Shown piece by piece: positions 1 through 7,836 of a stretch of 64,000 nucleotides of DNA. The notes under the pieces were generated by a model. It searched no databases and had not been told where the DNA came from. It saw only the letters and a program-made list of their open reading frames with translations. A program made the position numbers and the translations under genes. Numbering within the stretch: the first letter of the stretch is position 1; every line of letters begins with the position of its first letter. This stretch comes from Nonomuraea pusilla (GTDB taxonomy: Bacteria > Actinomycetota > Actinomycetes > Streptosporangiales > Streptosporangiaceae). The DNA is taken from NCBI RefSeq assembly GCF_900109355.1, contig NZ_FOBF01000023.1, forward strand, positions 62,001-126,000, given 5' to 3'.

Positions 1-900
1 GGCGATGTAGGCGGCGACGGCCTGCTCAGTGAGTTCGCCGTCCATGGTGATCTGGCGGACGTCGAGTTGAGTGCCCCAGCGGAAGGTGCGGGCCAGTGGC
101 GCGATCTCGACGGTGACCGCGCCTGCTGCATGCTGGACGGCTTGTTCCAGGGCCTCGGCGGTGGCCCAAGCCGGTGGTGGTGAGGTAGGTCCGGTGGGGC
201 CGTCGAGGCGGATGACGGCGTGGAAGTGGACGACGCCGCGCCGCTGGTACTCGGCCACCTTGGCGAAGGAGATCGTGAGGCGTTCGCGCAGCTCTTTGAG
301 GGTGAGGCCGGAGAGACGGGCGAAGCGGCGGCGGAGGGCCTCGGTGAAGCGGCGCCACAGCTCCGGGGATACGGCGTTGAAAAGGACCGAGCCTTCGTAG
401 TCGTAGCAGTCCGGGCACAGCGGCTCGCCCAGGTGCCGATCGTCGGCGGCGTGGCGGGCCGTGCAGGACATCACCTGCCCGTGAGGGCAGGTGGCCGCGT
501 TACGGCGGGCGTGGCAGGGCAGGAGCTTGCCGTTCTTCTCGCGGCGGACGTGGACGGCTCCGAAGGATGGCGCGGTGAGGGTCACGAACAGGGCCGGGTG
601 GGCGGACACGGTTTCCGGGACTCCCTTGCCGCCTGCCAGGCCCGCGCGGACGAGCTGGTAGGTGTCGGCGCGGTACGTCTCGGCGCAGGCCGGGCAGCGG
701 GAGGCGCGGCGGGTCTTGCACGGGACGCGCAGGACGCCGTCCGGTTCGGTGCGGGTGGTGTAGCGGTGCAGGAGCTGTCCGGTGGCGCGGTCGTAGTGTT
801 CGACCTTGCCGCGTAGGTGGATGGGCTGGCGGCAGCCTCCGGTGCGCTTGATCTGGCAGGCCCAGCGGTCGTAGTCGGGCCGGTTGAGCCGGGCGATCAT
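1..900 (-). CDS. repSA: RepSA-type replication initiator, C-terminus off the window
   Basis: An open frame of 300 codons runs from ATG at 900 to the left window edge without a stop. It begins MIARLNRPDYDRW and is followed by cysteine pairs typical of actinomycete element replication initiators. A VHFHAV segment at about residue 225 has the H-x-H pattern of rolling-circle (HUH-like) initiators. It resembles, but is clearly distinct from, the initiators at 13228-14874 and 33114-33744. Alternative start: TTG at 927, in frame, 9 codons upstream. It would replicate the excised circular element. The frame is long but was not marked as an ORF because it is truncated. Confidence 0.85.
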   Translation of the reverse strand, partial: MIARLNRPDYDRWACQIKRTGGCRQPIHLRGKVEHYDRATGQLLHRYTTRTEPDGVLRVPCKTRRASRCPACAETYRADTYQLVRAGLAGGKGVPETVSAHPALFVTLTAPSFGAVHVRREKNGKLLPCHARRNAATCPHGQVMSCTARHAADDRHLGEPLCPDCYDYEGSVLFNAVSPELWRRFTEALRRRFARLSGLTLKELRERLTISFAKVAEYQRRGVVHFHAVIRLDGPTGPTSPPPAWATAEALEQAVQHAAGAVTVEIAPLARTFRWGTQLDVRQITMDGELTEQAVAAYIA

Positions 901-1024
901 CCCGGCTGTGGCGTGTGGGTGCGGCAAGATGGGTTCCGTCCTGTCCGGATGTGGTCTGGCTGGGATGGCCCCTCACCTGGCGCGGAACTTGGCGGTTGTG
1001 TGGCCAGGTGAGGGGGTCCGGCGG

Positions 1025-1129
1025 TCATGCGCCGTGGTTGTCGATGCCGGTGCCGTGGCAGTCGCGGCAGGTGTCGCGGTCGTCGTCGAGGCCGGTGCAG
1101 CAGCGGTAGTGGGCGGCCGAGTCGTTCAT
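1025..1129 (-). CDS. 34-residue CxxC small protein of AICE A
   Basis: A very short gene whose ATG overlaps the stop of the upstream gene (ATGA arrangement at 1126-1129), indicating translational coupling. The product has a CC pair near residue 10 and a CRDCHGTG segment resembling one DnaJ-type zinc-finger repeat (CxxCxGxG), so it probably binds a metal. Small proteins of this kind are common between rep and tra genes of pSAM2-like elements; their function is not known to me. Confidence 0.55.
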   Translation of the reverse strand: MNDSAAHYRCCTGLDDDRDTCRDCHGTGIDNHGA

Positions 1130-1296
1130 GCCGGGCGTCCGATCTTGCGCGGGAGGATCGTGACGTACAGGCGGTAGGTGTGCGGCCGGGCACGGTCGGG
1201 GTAGGCCCGCGACACCGAGGTGACGGTGAACATCTCGCGCAGGTGGATCATGCCGAGGGTGAGTTCGGCGCGGTTGCCTTCGAGTCGGATGCGCAT
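1126..1296 (-). CDS. 56-residue conserved AICE small protein
   Basis: Starts MRIRLEGNRAELTLG and ends IGRPA. It is preceded by a strong Shine-Dalgarno sequence (AGGAGG, 4 nt before the ATG) and coupled by a 3-nt overlap to the following 34-residue gene. The sequence is rich in beta-forming residues with no recognisable catalytic motif. Its place among rep and tra genes suggests a role in element maintenance or transfer. Function unknown. Confidence 0.6.
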   Translation of the reverse strand: MRIRLEGNRAELTLGMIHLREMFTVTSVSRAYPDRARPHTYRLYVTILPRKIGRPA

Positions 1297-1308
1297 GGTG
1301 GGTTCCTC

Positions 1309-1635
1309 CTAAGCGGGGTCGACGCAGCCGCGGTAGCTGTCGTCGGCGTGGTGACGGGCGCGGGCGGCGGCCAGGATGGCGGCGAAGTCGTAGCGGACAG
1401 GGCCGAAGCTGAGGCCGGTCGAGTAGTGGCCGTACGGGAGGTGGCGCGGGTTGATCTCGGTGCCGAGCAGGGCGGCCACCTTGTCGACCTCGGCGCACAT
1501 CTCGTCGTCGGGGCCGTGCTGCGGGAACTGGTTGATGGTGACGTTCGGCAGGTGGACGGGGATCGCGGGGTTGGCCTCCAGGAAGGCGGCCAGGGCGCGG
1601 AGTCCGCTGATCAGGTCGGTGCGGTCTTCGTCCAT
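1309..1635 (-). CDS. 108-residue AICE hypothetical protein
   Basis: Starts MDEDRTDLISGLRALAAFLE, and ends RGCVDPA. The N-terminal half reads as an amphipathic helix plus a beta segment (VHLPNVTINQFP), a pattern seen in small actinobacterial element proteins. It lies in the same minus-strand run as its neighbours, 12 nt before the next gene, so it is probably in the tra-rep operon. No domain recognised. Confidence 0.65.
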   Translation of the reverse strand: MDEDRTDLISGLRALAAFLEANPAIPVHLPNVTINQFPQHGPDDEMCAEVDKVAALLGTEINPRHLPYGHYSTGLSFGPVRYDFAAILAAARARHHADDSYRGCVDPA

Positions 1636-1646
1636 CGGTGGTCCCT

Positions 1647-2291
1647 TCAGGCAGGTTGCAGGGTGCGGAGCAGGTCGGACGCGAGTTGCTGGGAGACGCC
1701 GAGGCGGGCGCGCAGGGCGTCGAGGGTGATGGGCGTGCCGTGCTTGGTGCGGTGTTCGTCGGCGACGCGGCGGGCGTAGTCGAGGAGCGCGGGCGCGGGT
1801 GCGTCCTCGGTGGTGGGTTCGTCGGCGGGGACGAGTTCGGGACGTTCCGGGACGGGGACGGACGCCGTCACCGTGACCGGGGACGTCTCGCAGACGTCCT
1901 GGGGACGGGGTGTTGAGGCGCGCCGTTCGAGCATCGAGACGGCCACCAGGAACGCGCCGGCGGGTGTGGCGGCGGTGATCCAGCCCCACGCTGTGGGTGC
2001 GGCTTGTTGCAGGTTCGCGGCCAGGGACAGGACGATGCCGCCGGTCAGGACCACGACCGGCCACGAGATCCGGCCGCGCTGCTCCCGGCTCGTCTTCTTG
2101 TCGCGCTGGCGCTCGCGGGCGGCCATGACGCAGGTCAGGTCGATGCAGACGGCGACGGCCCAGGACATCCAGCCGGTCTGGCCGTGTTCGGCGGCGGTGT
2201 CGCGGATGTGGGTGAACGAGCCCGCGCCCGCGATGAGGGCCAGGACCAGCACGGGGCCGGTGTCGAGGAGCCAGGCGGCGAGGTGTCGCAT
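1647..2291 (-). CDS. DUF2637 membrane protein (spd-like)
   Basis: A 214-residue protein with about four hydrophobic segments in the first 125 residues (LLDTGPVLVLALIAGAG, SWAVAVCIDLTCVMAA, WPVVVLTGGIVLSLAAN, AATPAGAFLVAVSM), then a charged tail whose last 50 residues look like a winged-helix (ITLDALRARLGVSQQLASDLL). DUF2637 proteins occur next to FtsK-type transfer genes of AICEs and actinomycete plasmids and are linked with intramycelial spread. It sits 6 nt after traSA. The DNA-binding tail is my inference. Confidence 0.75.
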   Translation of the reverse strand: MRHLAAWLLDTGPVLVLALIAGAGSFTHIRDTAAEHGQTGWMSWAVAVCIDLTCVMAARERQRDKKTSREQRGRISWPVVVLTGGIVLSLAANLQQAAPTAWGWITAATPAGAFLVAVSMLERRASTPRPQDVCETSPVTVTASVPVPERPELVPADEPTTEDAPAPALLDYARRVADEHRTKHGTPITLDALRARLGVSQQLASDLLRTLQPA

Positions 2292-2297
2292 CCCGGT

Positions 2298-3644
2298 TCA
2301 CCCCTTCCGCGGCTCGGGGATCGTGTCGAGCAGTTCCGAGTACGCGCGGCCTGTGATCTCGGCCCAGGACGGGGCGCGGTCCGCGTGGTTCAGCGCGGCC
2401 TGTTCGGCGGCCTGCTCGCTGACGTAGAAGGAGCGGGCCCGGTACCACTGGCCGTCCTGGGACGCGACGATTGCGACGCCTGGCGTCTCGGCCGGGATGG
2501 CGCGGGCGGAGTCGAGGGCGGCGGGGTCGAGGTCGCCGAGGGTCATGGTGGCGGTCTCGGGGTCGTTGACGCGGTGGCAGATGCGTCCGGAGCACTGGGC
2601 GCGGAGTGCGGTGACGCCGGGGCCGAGGTCGGAGCCGATGCGCTGGCCGCAGCAGAACAGATAGATGCCGAACGCCCGCCCGAGCTGTGCCACCCGCAGC
2701 AGCGCCGTCGAGGTCTTGGCGATCTCGTCCTTCTCCGACTTGTCGGCCATCAGGTATAGCTCCGCCAGCTCGTCCACCAGGACGACGACGGGCACAGGAC
2801 GCAGGTCGTCGGGGAGCTGCCAGATGTTGCGGGCACCGGTCGTGCGGCAGATCGTCATGCGGTCGGCCATCAGCTCTTCCAGGTCCTCCAGGAGGCCGAC
2901 GCACTCCTTGCGGCTCGTGGCCAGCGCGGACAGGCGGGGCGAGTACGGCGTGAACTCCACCCCGCCCTTGAGGTCGAACCCGACCAGCGCCACCGGCTGA
3001 GGGGCGAGCCCCTGCACCAGGGCGTTGGCGAGGTTCGACTTGCCGGACTGCGTCGCCCCGGCGTTCAGCCAGTGCGGGACGGTGCGGAAGTCGATGACCC
3101 ACGGCCCGCCGGTCTCCAGGCGGCCGACGGTGACCTTGAGGAGTTCGGTCGAGGCCGGGAGGTCGTCCACCTTGACCAGCGGGTCCCGCATGGTCGCCGC
3201 CAGCACCACCCGTCCGGGACGAGGCGAGGAGACGCGCACGGCGTGGACGCCCCAGGAGTGGGCGAGGCGCTCGGCGGCGTCCGCGTAGTCGCCGGGGACC
3301 TGGCCTTCAAGCGTGTGGACGGTGACCCGCCAGCCGTACCGGGTCGGCTTGGGCAGCCACATGAACGGCTTGGTGTCCACGGCGACCCGCTGGAACTTGC
3401 GCCTGACCCGGACGATGCCGGTCGAGGCGACCAAGCCGGGGACGGTGGTGAACCACCAGCGCTGACGCTTCTTCGTCAGCCCGCAGCCGAGGGCGACCTT
3501 GCGCCAGGAGGCGCGGACGCTGACGGCCGTCAGCGGGTAGCCGACCGCCAGCCAGAACGACGGGTGGTGCCAGCGGCGCCAGGCCCAGAGCCCGGCCGCC
3601 ACGGCGGCCAGGACCCCGAGCACCTGGAGGAGGGTGTCAGACAC
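2298..3644 (-). CDS. traSA: FtsK/SpoIIIE-type DNA translocase (TraSA) of AICE A
   Basis: A 448-residue DNA pump that moves double-stranded element DNA between hyphae in septum-like conjugation. The N-terminus has a membrane segment (VLGVLAAVAAGLWAW). The Walker A motif GATQSGKSN is near residue 200 and the Walker B strand VVVLVDE near 285. GTG at 3644 was chosen because it overlaps the stop of the upstream gene by 8 nt; longer reading frames upstream are shadows of that gene. This single-ATPase pump is the expected transfer gene of AICEs and needs no relaxase. Confidence 0.9.
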   Translation of the reverse strand: MSDTLLQVLGVLAAVAAGLWAWRRWHHPSFWLAVGYPLTAVSVRASWRKVALGCGLTKKRQRWWFTTVPGLVASTGIVRVRRKFQRVAVDTKPFMWLPKPTRYGWRVTVHTLEGQVPGDYADAAERLAHSWGVHAVRVSSPRPGRVVLAATMRDPLVKVDDLPASTELLKVTVGRLETGGPWVIDFRTVPHWLNAGATQSGKSNLANALVQGLAPQPVALVGFDLKGGVEFTPYSPRLSALATSRKECVGLLEDLEELMADRMTICRTTGARNIWQLPDDLRPVPVVVLVDELAELYLMADKSEKDEIAKTSTALLRVAQLGRAFGIYLFCCGQRIGSDLGPGVTALRAQCSGRICHRVNDPETATMTLGDLDPAALDSARAIPAETPGVAIVASQDGQWYRARSFYVSEQAAEQAALNHADRAPSWAEITGRAYSELLDTIPEPRKG

Positions 3645-3969
3645 GGAGGTCCTCCACCGCTGCCGGGAGGAGCGCGGAGGCGCGGTAGGCGATGCCCCAC
3701 CGTCCGGCGATCTCCCAGACGTAGCCGAGGAGGCCGACCGGGTTGAGCTGCTGCCCTGCGGCGATCGGGGGCTCACCCGAGGTGCCGATCTTGACGAGCT
3801 CGATCCGGCCGAACTCGTCCTCCACCGACACCGTGACCTCGTAGACGGTGTTGCCGTTCTTGTCGGTCTTGATCTCGCCGGTGTCCTTGTTGAGGACGCG
3901 AGGGCGCGGGGCCTTCACGCAGGTGATCGTGAGCTTGCTGGTGTCCACAGGGATGGGGACGGTACGCAT
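3637..3969 (-). CDS. SCO3933-family AICE protein
   Basis: A 110-residue protein starting MRTVPIPVDTSKLTI, preceded by AAGGAG at good spacing. It is the first gene of the minus-strand tra-rep operon, directly below a palindromic operator region and divergent from a GntR gene. Proteins of this family head transfer operons of pSAM2-like elements; regulatory or activator roles have been proposed. Contains KDTGE and DKNGN turns typical of a beta sandwich. Its role here is inferred from position. Confidence 0.75.
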   Translation of the reverse strand: MRTVPIPVDTSKLTITCVKAPRPRVLNKDTGEIKTDKNGNTVYEVTVSVEDEFGRIELVKIGTSGEPPIAAGQQLNPVGLLGYVWEIAGRWGIAYRASALLPAAVEDLRV

Positions 3970-4009
3970 GGAGCGATCTCCTTGGAGAGAGTGACTGTGC
4001 TGCCTACAA

Positions 4010-4095
4010 AGATACCTAGGTATCTAGCTCTGTAAACCGATACTGCTACCTTGCCTCCGGACTTCGTTACAAGTTGCCTGGAGACCTAGGCATCT
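4010..4095. promoter_or_regulatory. Palindromic operators between tra operon and GntR gene
   Basis: A perfect 16-bp palindrome AGATACCTAGGTATCT lies at 4010-4025, and a related degenerate copy AGACCTAGGCATCT at 4082-4095. They share a CCTAGG core. They sit in the divergent intergenic region between the minus-strand tra operon and the plus-strand GntR gene, as the KorSA operator does in pSAM2. A GATACT -10-like box at 4102-4107 is 8 nt before the GntR start, so that transcript may be nearly leaderless. Confidence 0.65.
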
Positions 4096-4115
4096 AGAAC
4101 CGATACTGTGTGGGT

Positions 4116-4490
4116 ATGGCACCTACCGACCGGCGCCGGCCGTACCTGCGCATCGCCGAAGACATCCGGCGTGACATCGCGTCCGGTCGGTACGCCGTGG
4201 GGGAGCAACTCCCCGTGGCTCGCGAGCTGTCCGAGCGCTACGGCGTCGCCATGATGACCATCGGCAACGCCCTCGCCGTCCTCCGCGAGGAAGGGCTGAT
4301 CGAGACCCGCCAGGGGGCCGGAAGCTTCGTCATCCGGACCCCCGAGAGCGAGACGCCGGCCCCAGCCGCCGAGGAACACAGCGAGGAGTTCCGCATCCTG
4401 TCCGAGCAGCTCCGCGAGATCCGCCAGCACATGGCGAAGCTGACGGTCAGGCTGGATGAGCTAGACGCCCGGATTCGACCCGAGCGGTGA
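4116..4490 (+). CDS. GntR-family repressor (KorSA-like)
   Basis: A 124-residue protein with a GntR winged helix-turn-helix in residues 8-75 (PYLRIAEDIRRDIASG; YGVAMMTIGNALAVLREEGL) followed by a short coiled-coil tail and no effector-binding domain. In pSAM2 the corresponding regulator KorSA represses the activator of replication and excision. Its own promoter carries the palindromes at 4010-4095, so autoregulation is likely. ATG at 4116 was preferred to GTG at 4110 because it follows the -10-like box at a leaderless distance and gives the usual N-terminus. Confidence 0.8.
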   Translation: MAPTDRRRPYLRIAEDIRRDIASGRYAVGEQLPVARELSERYGVAMMTIGNALAVLREEGLIETRQGAGSFVIRTPESETPAPAAEEHSEEFRILSEQLREIRQHMAKLTVRLDELDARIRPER

Positions 4491-4647
4491 TCTCGACCGC
4501 GCGCCGCTGCATGTCGGCCAGCTCGGTCGCGATCTGTGCGAGTTCGCGCATCAAGATCTCTCGTTCGATCTCACTGAGACCCACGAATACGTCCCCAATC
4601 GTCCCGGGTGCTTGATTGATGGGGGAGCCGTGCGCGGGATGGCTCAC
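4447..4647 (-). CDS. Possible 66-residue coiled-coil protein
   Basis: An open frame from GTG at 4647, 10 nt after the XRE gene stop, overlapping the 3' end of the convergent GntR gene by 44 nt. The last 40 residues (EIEREILMRELAQIATELADMQ) have strong heptad character. There is no clear ribosome binding site, so it may be a chance frame; its position as second gene of the XRE operon is the main argument for it. Confidence 0.35.
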   Translation of the reverse strand: MSHPAHGSPINQAPGTIGDVFVGLSEIEREILMRELAQIATELADMQRRAVEITARVESGRLAHPA

Positions 4648-4657
4648 CGTAGGTTGG

Positions 4658-5872
4658 TCAGGGCAGCCTCATCGCCTTGGCGAGGTTGAGCAGCTCGCGT
4701 TGACGGAGAAGCCGCCCGCTGTCTCTGAGGTCACGCACGATGTTGCGGACCATGGGGCGGTTCCGGACGTGCTGAGGTGCTATGCGATCCGCGCGCAGCA
4801 GCGCGTCCACCGCCTCGTTGTCCTTGCGGTTCATGTGGTATCCCGCTGCTGTGCAGGTCCAGTAGTGCGCCTGCCTCTCCGATGAGGCGATCTCGGCGAT
4901 CTCCACGTGTTCCGCCCTCGTGATCACGTCACGGGGCCGCCCCAGCTCCATGCTGACTTCCACGGCGTGAATAGTGGTGTTGACCCGGTTGAACTGGGTC
5001 TGGAAGGCGTTCCCGTCCCTCGGCAGGCTCTCGGCGACGTGCCGCGCCTCCTCAAGATGTCCCTCCGCCTCCCGTTGATCCCAGAGCCGGGAGTACGCGA
5101 CGGCGGCCCGCAGATGCAGCGCGCCCCACATCGCCTTGAGCGTGTCGTCCGCCCCGACGTGCGGTTCGATCTGGTCGAGCGCGGACAGCGCCGCGTTCTT
5201 GGCCGGGTCGAGCTGCGCCTCGTGCAGCCAGACGCCGCACAGGTCCCAGCTCGCGGCGGCCACCAGCTCGGGCGAGCCGACGCGTTGCGCGGCGACCAGC
5301 TCCCGCTGCACCGCCGTCCACCCCAGGTCATGGTGACCCAGCAGGTTGGACGACACGCGCGCCATGTGGCACGCCCGCAGCATCAGCGCCTCGGCCCGGT
5401 CCTGATCCGCGGACGAGTCGGAGGTGATCAGGGTGAGGTCGTTGATGATGCCCGGCAGGACGTCACCCAGGGCGCTGAACCTCGCGTCCTGGCGGAGCTG
5501 CTCGGCGAGCTTGACGTTCGCCTCCAGCTCGTCGAGCGTCCGCGGCTGCCGTGCGCCGAGGAGCGCGGCCCCGCCCGGCATGGTGGCCTGCTGGAGCGCG
5601 AGCCTGAGCGCGGGAGTGGCCGCATGCCCGGAGTCCAGGTCCGCCGACTCGTGCCGGTACGGCTGACCGGTGAGCTCGGCGACCTCCACCCCGAGAACCT
5701 CAGCGAGCTGCCCCACCACGCTCATCCGGTCGAGCGGCATGCGCCCGTTCTCCACCTTCGACAGCCAGGAGACGGAACGCCCGATCTTCTCGGCGAGGGT
5801 GGCCTGATCCCAGCCCTTGCGGTGACGGGCCCGCGCGATCCGCTGGCCCTGGGTGAGGTGCTCGGTTGCCAC
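4658..5872 (-). CDS. XRE-family regulator with TPR-like sensor domain
   Basis: A 404-residue protein with an N-terminal helix-turn-helix (residues 8-62: QRIARARHRKGWDQATLAEK; SVSWLSKVENGR) and a long alpha-helical region of TPR-like repeats (MWGALHLRAAVAYSRLWDQ and following). It resembles the tetratricopeptide XRE regulators common in actinomycetes and AICEs. Start: GTG at 5872, with AAGGAGG nine nt upstream; the longer upstream frame lacks a ribosome site. An inverted repeat 59 nt upstream is a candidate operator. Confidence 0.8.
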   Translation of the reverse strand: MATEHLTQGQRIARARHRKGWDQATLAEKIGRSVSWLSKVENGRMPLDRMSVVGQLAEVLGVEVAELTGQPYRHESADLDSGHAATPALRLALQQATMPGGAALLGARQPRTLDELEANVKLAEQLRQDARFSALGDVLPGIINDLTLITSDSSADQDRAEALMLRACHMARVSSNLLGHHDLGWTAVQRELVAAQRVGSPELVAAASWDLCGVWLHEAQLDPAKNAALSALDQIEPHVGADDTLKAMWGALHLRAAVAYSRLWDQREAEGHLEEARHVAESLPRDGNAFQTQFNRVNTTIHAVEVSMELGRPRDVITRAEHVEIAEIASSERQAHYWTCTAAGYHMNRKDNEAVDALLRADRIAPQHVRNRPMVRNIVRDLRDSGRLLRQRELLNLAKAMRLP

Positions 5873-5930
5873 GTGTTCCGCCCTCCTTCTCGTCGTCGCT
5901 TGCTTCGACGATAAGTCGGGTGACACAGAT

Positions 5931-5953
5931 CACTGGCAGAAAAACTGCCAGTG
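5931..5953. promoter_or_regulatory. Perfect 9-5-9 inverted repeat upstream of the XRE gene
   Basis: CACTGGCAG at 5931-5939 and CTGCCAGTG at 5945-5953 are perfect inverted copies separated by AAAAA. The site lies 59 nt upstream of the XRE start codon and has the form of an operator for a dimeric helix-turn-helix protein. The purine-only spacer and lack of a T-run argue against a terminator. Confidence 0.6.
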
Positions 5954-6068
5954 GGCGGACGTGCGGAAACGCAGGCCGGACTCCGACCTGCGAAAACACA
6001 GCGTGATGACGTTGTCTCAGAACGTGCACACGAAGTGCGACACGCCGCGCACTACTCCTCCGCCCCTC

Positions 6069-6356
6069 CTATCTGGCCTGCCCACTCACGATGCCGCGCC
6101 ACAGAGCGTGGCCCCCACGCATGACCATCCACGCGCTCTCTTGCACCCTCTCTGTCGGACCGCTCCGGTCCTTACGCCGCACGAAGAACAACCCGCCGGC
6201 CGCGCAGAGCTCGTAGACCACGACGAGACACTCACAGGTGTGGTCGAGGACGCGGATGCGCTGCGCCCGGAGAGACGGGGCGCGCCAGTCCACCTCCTCA
6301 CAGTCGGCGAGGGCAGGGGCCAGATGCAGCCCATGAAAGGTCACCAACTCGCTCAC
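6069..6356 (-). CDS. Conserved AICE protein with YELCxAGGLxFVRR motif
   Basis: A 95-residue protein. It shares with the product of 19391-19663 in element B a CxC pair, the motif YELCxAGGLxFVRR, and a tryptophan-rich end closing in GxAR. The two N-termini differ. The conserved cysteines suggest metal binding. The protein seems to be a standard component of this AICE type next to regulatory genes, but I cannot assign a function. Confidence 0.7.
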   Translation of the reverse strand: MSELVTFHGLHLAPALADCEEVDWRAPSLRAQRIRVLDHTCECLVVVYELCAAGGLFFVRRKDRSGPTERVQESAWMVMRGGHALWRGIVSGQAR

Positions 6357-6530
6357 GCTCCCACCGCCAACCGGCGCCGGTGAGCGAACCCCGACACCGA
6401 GCCCCGGGCCACACCACCGTTCGGCCAGGGACCCGAGTGCCGCGAGAGAAGCTGCACCCAGACCTCTCGCCCTTCGCTCACCGACGCCATGCTCCGACCG
6501 TAGGTCAACCTGTCCTATCCTGTCTACACC

Positions 6531-6542
6531 ATTCCTAGGAAT
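6531..6542. promoter_or_regulatory. ATTCCTAGGAAT palindrome upstream of a GntR gene
   Basis: A perfect 12-bp palindrome with the same CCTAGG core as the operators at 4010-4095, 45 nt before the start of the second GntR-type gene of element A. It is a candidate binding site for one of the two GntR proteins. Confidence 0.5.
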
Positions 6543-6586
6543 TGCTGTTCTATGTTCGCACGTAGGGGTCTACCTAGAGTCGTCCT

Positions 6587-6823
6587 GTGATCGATTGGGA
6601 CCCCAGGCTCTACAAGTGGGAGCAGATAGCGAACGTCGTCGCCGAGCGCATCAAGGACGGCACCTACCCGCCCCTCACACTCATTTCCGAGGTGAAGCTC
6701 CAGGAGGAGTTCGACGTCGCCAGGGTCACCGTCCGCAAGGCCATGGAGGCGCTGAGAGGCCAGGGCCTGATCACCACCAAGCCCGGCAAGGGCTCCATCG
6801 TCACCCCAGACGACGGTTCATAG
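6587..6823 (+). CDS. Short GntR-type DNA-binding protein
   Basis: A 78-residue protein made almost entirely of a GntR winged helix (YKWEQIANVVAERIKDG; ARVTVRKAMEALRGQGLIT; KPGKGSIV). It has no ligand domain, like the small regulators of AICEs. The start is GTG at 6587, just downstream of a CCTAGG palindrome, and there is almost no 5' leader. It is followed 14 nt later by the gene at 6838, probably in one operon. Confidence 0.75.
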   Translation: MIDWDPRLYKWEQIANVVAERIKDGTYPPLTLISEVKLQEEFDVARVTVRKAMEALRGQGLITTKPGKGSIVTPDDGS

Positions 6824-6837
6824 CTGCGCGAGCACCC

Positions 6838-7533
6838 ATGCTCTCTCACGTTCTTGATGACCCCTCAGCGCTGTCGCCACGAGCCCAACGCTTCCTCCGG
6901 GAGAGAGGCCGGCGCCAGGATGCGCCAACTCCTGGGGAGCTGCGAAAGCACTGGGAACGACATGGCCACGCCGGGCCGCTGGTCGACCTGATGGTGGACT
7001 ACCAGGCCCGATGGGGAGGCCTCGCCCTCCCCGAACTGGCTGTGCCTCTCTACGACGGCGGTGTAGCGGTCATGGTCGCAGACGACCCGGGCGACACCGA
7101 GGGCGTAGGTCCGTGCTTCACCGCGGGCACGGACTACTACTCCGTCGCTCACTGGTTCTGCGTCGACCTCCAGGGCCGGTTCGGCATTCTCTACGAGAGT
7201 TGGGTACCGCTGCACTCCTCCGTGTCCGGATGGATCGAGGCGCGCGCTCTCGCCGATGCAGCGCAGAGGATGCATAGGGTCGAAGTCTGGAAGGGCAGGG
7301 AAGCCGCCAACCGGGCGCGGGCTCTCATAGATGCCTTGCCAGGGCTAATCGAGGTCCCCGAGGTCCAAGGACTTGCCGACAACTGGTGGCAGGGTGACGG
7401 AACGCTCCTCGCCGTCTATGAGGGTGAGGCCAAGGTGTTCTGGAGCCAAGAAGCGGCATTCGCCGCCCTGTACGCCGAAACGGAGCCCCGAGCCGACGAA
7501 CTCCGAGTCACGCTCCGCAGCATCGACCTCTGA
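6838..7533 (+). CDS. 231-residue hypothetical protein
   Basis: A soluble protein starting MLSHVLDDPSALSPRAQRFL. The arrangement of a short helix-rich N-terminus, the ALPELAVPLYDGG and DYYSVAHWFCVDLQGRFGILYE segments, and an aromatic-rich centre recalls SMI1/KNR4-like immunity folds, but I see no decisive motif. It follows the small GntR gene in the same direction. Could be an immunity or addiction-type protein; this is a guess from fold impression only. Confidence 0.6.
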   Translation: MLSHVLDDPSALSPRAQRFLRERGRRQDAPTPGELRKHWERHGHAGPLVDLMVDYQARWGGLALPELAVPLYDGGVAVMVADDPGDTEGVGPCFTAGTDYYSVAHWFCVDLQGRFGILYESWVPLHSSVSGWIEARALADAAQRMHRVEVWKGREAANRARALIDALPGLIEVPEVQGLADNWWQGDGTLLAVYEGEAKVFWSQEAAFAALYAETEPRADELRVTLRSIDL

Positions 7534-7650
7534 CCTGCCGGACCCGCAGGCCATCATGCACCAATCCAGCCGGACAACCCAATCGGATCAAGATCACCAA
7601 AGACTCAGGTGTCAACGATGATCGTCAGTTGCACATCCGGCATCGGCTGA

Positions 7651-7771
7651 CCGGATGAGAACTTTCTCTACGACTTCAAGGGCAGCCCGCCTGCGGCGGC
7701 CTGCCGCGCGTCGGGCGGTCGCTGGCCGCGCTGCGGCTCTTCGGCCGGTCGCGGCCAGCACCGCCCACGCG
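7651..7771. repeat. R1 repeat, copy A (left border of cargo slot A)
   Basis: About 120 bp, nearly identical to 27941-28061 and related to 21051-21155. The right part (7708-7770) folds as one long hairpin: outer arms pairing GCGT..GGGCGGT with ACCGCCCACGC and inner arms GCTGGCCGCG with CGCGGCCAGC. The left part (CCGGATGAGAACTTTCTCTA and following) is shared with copy C. It lies just downstream of the cargo gene at 7837-10014. The whole stretch 7534-7836 holds no other gene I can support. Confidence 0.8.
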
Positions 7772-7836
7772 TCGGTCCCCGATCGAAACAAGAGAGATCG
7801 CAGCCTAGGCGTTAGCTGTAGTCGACGTCTACAGCC

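Noticed and set aside
500..976. 158-residue minus-strand frame and the plus-strand frame 220-816
   Set aside because: Arg/Pro-rich or Ala/Gly-rich shadows of the real repSA frame, which runs from 900 to the window edge.
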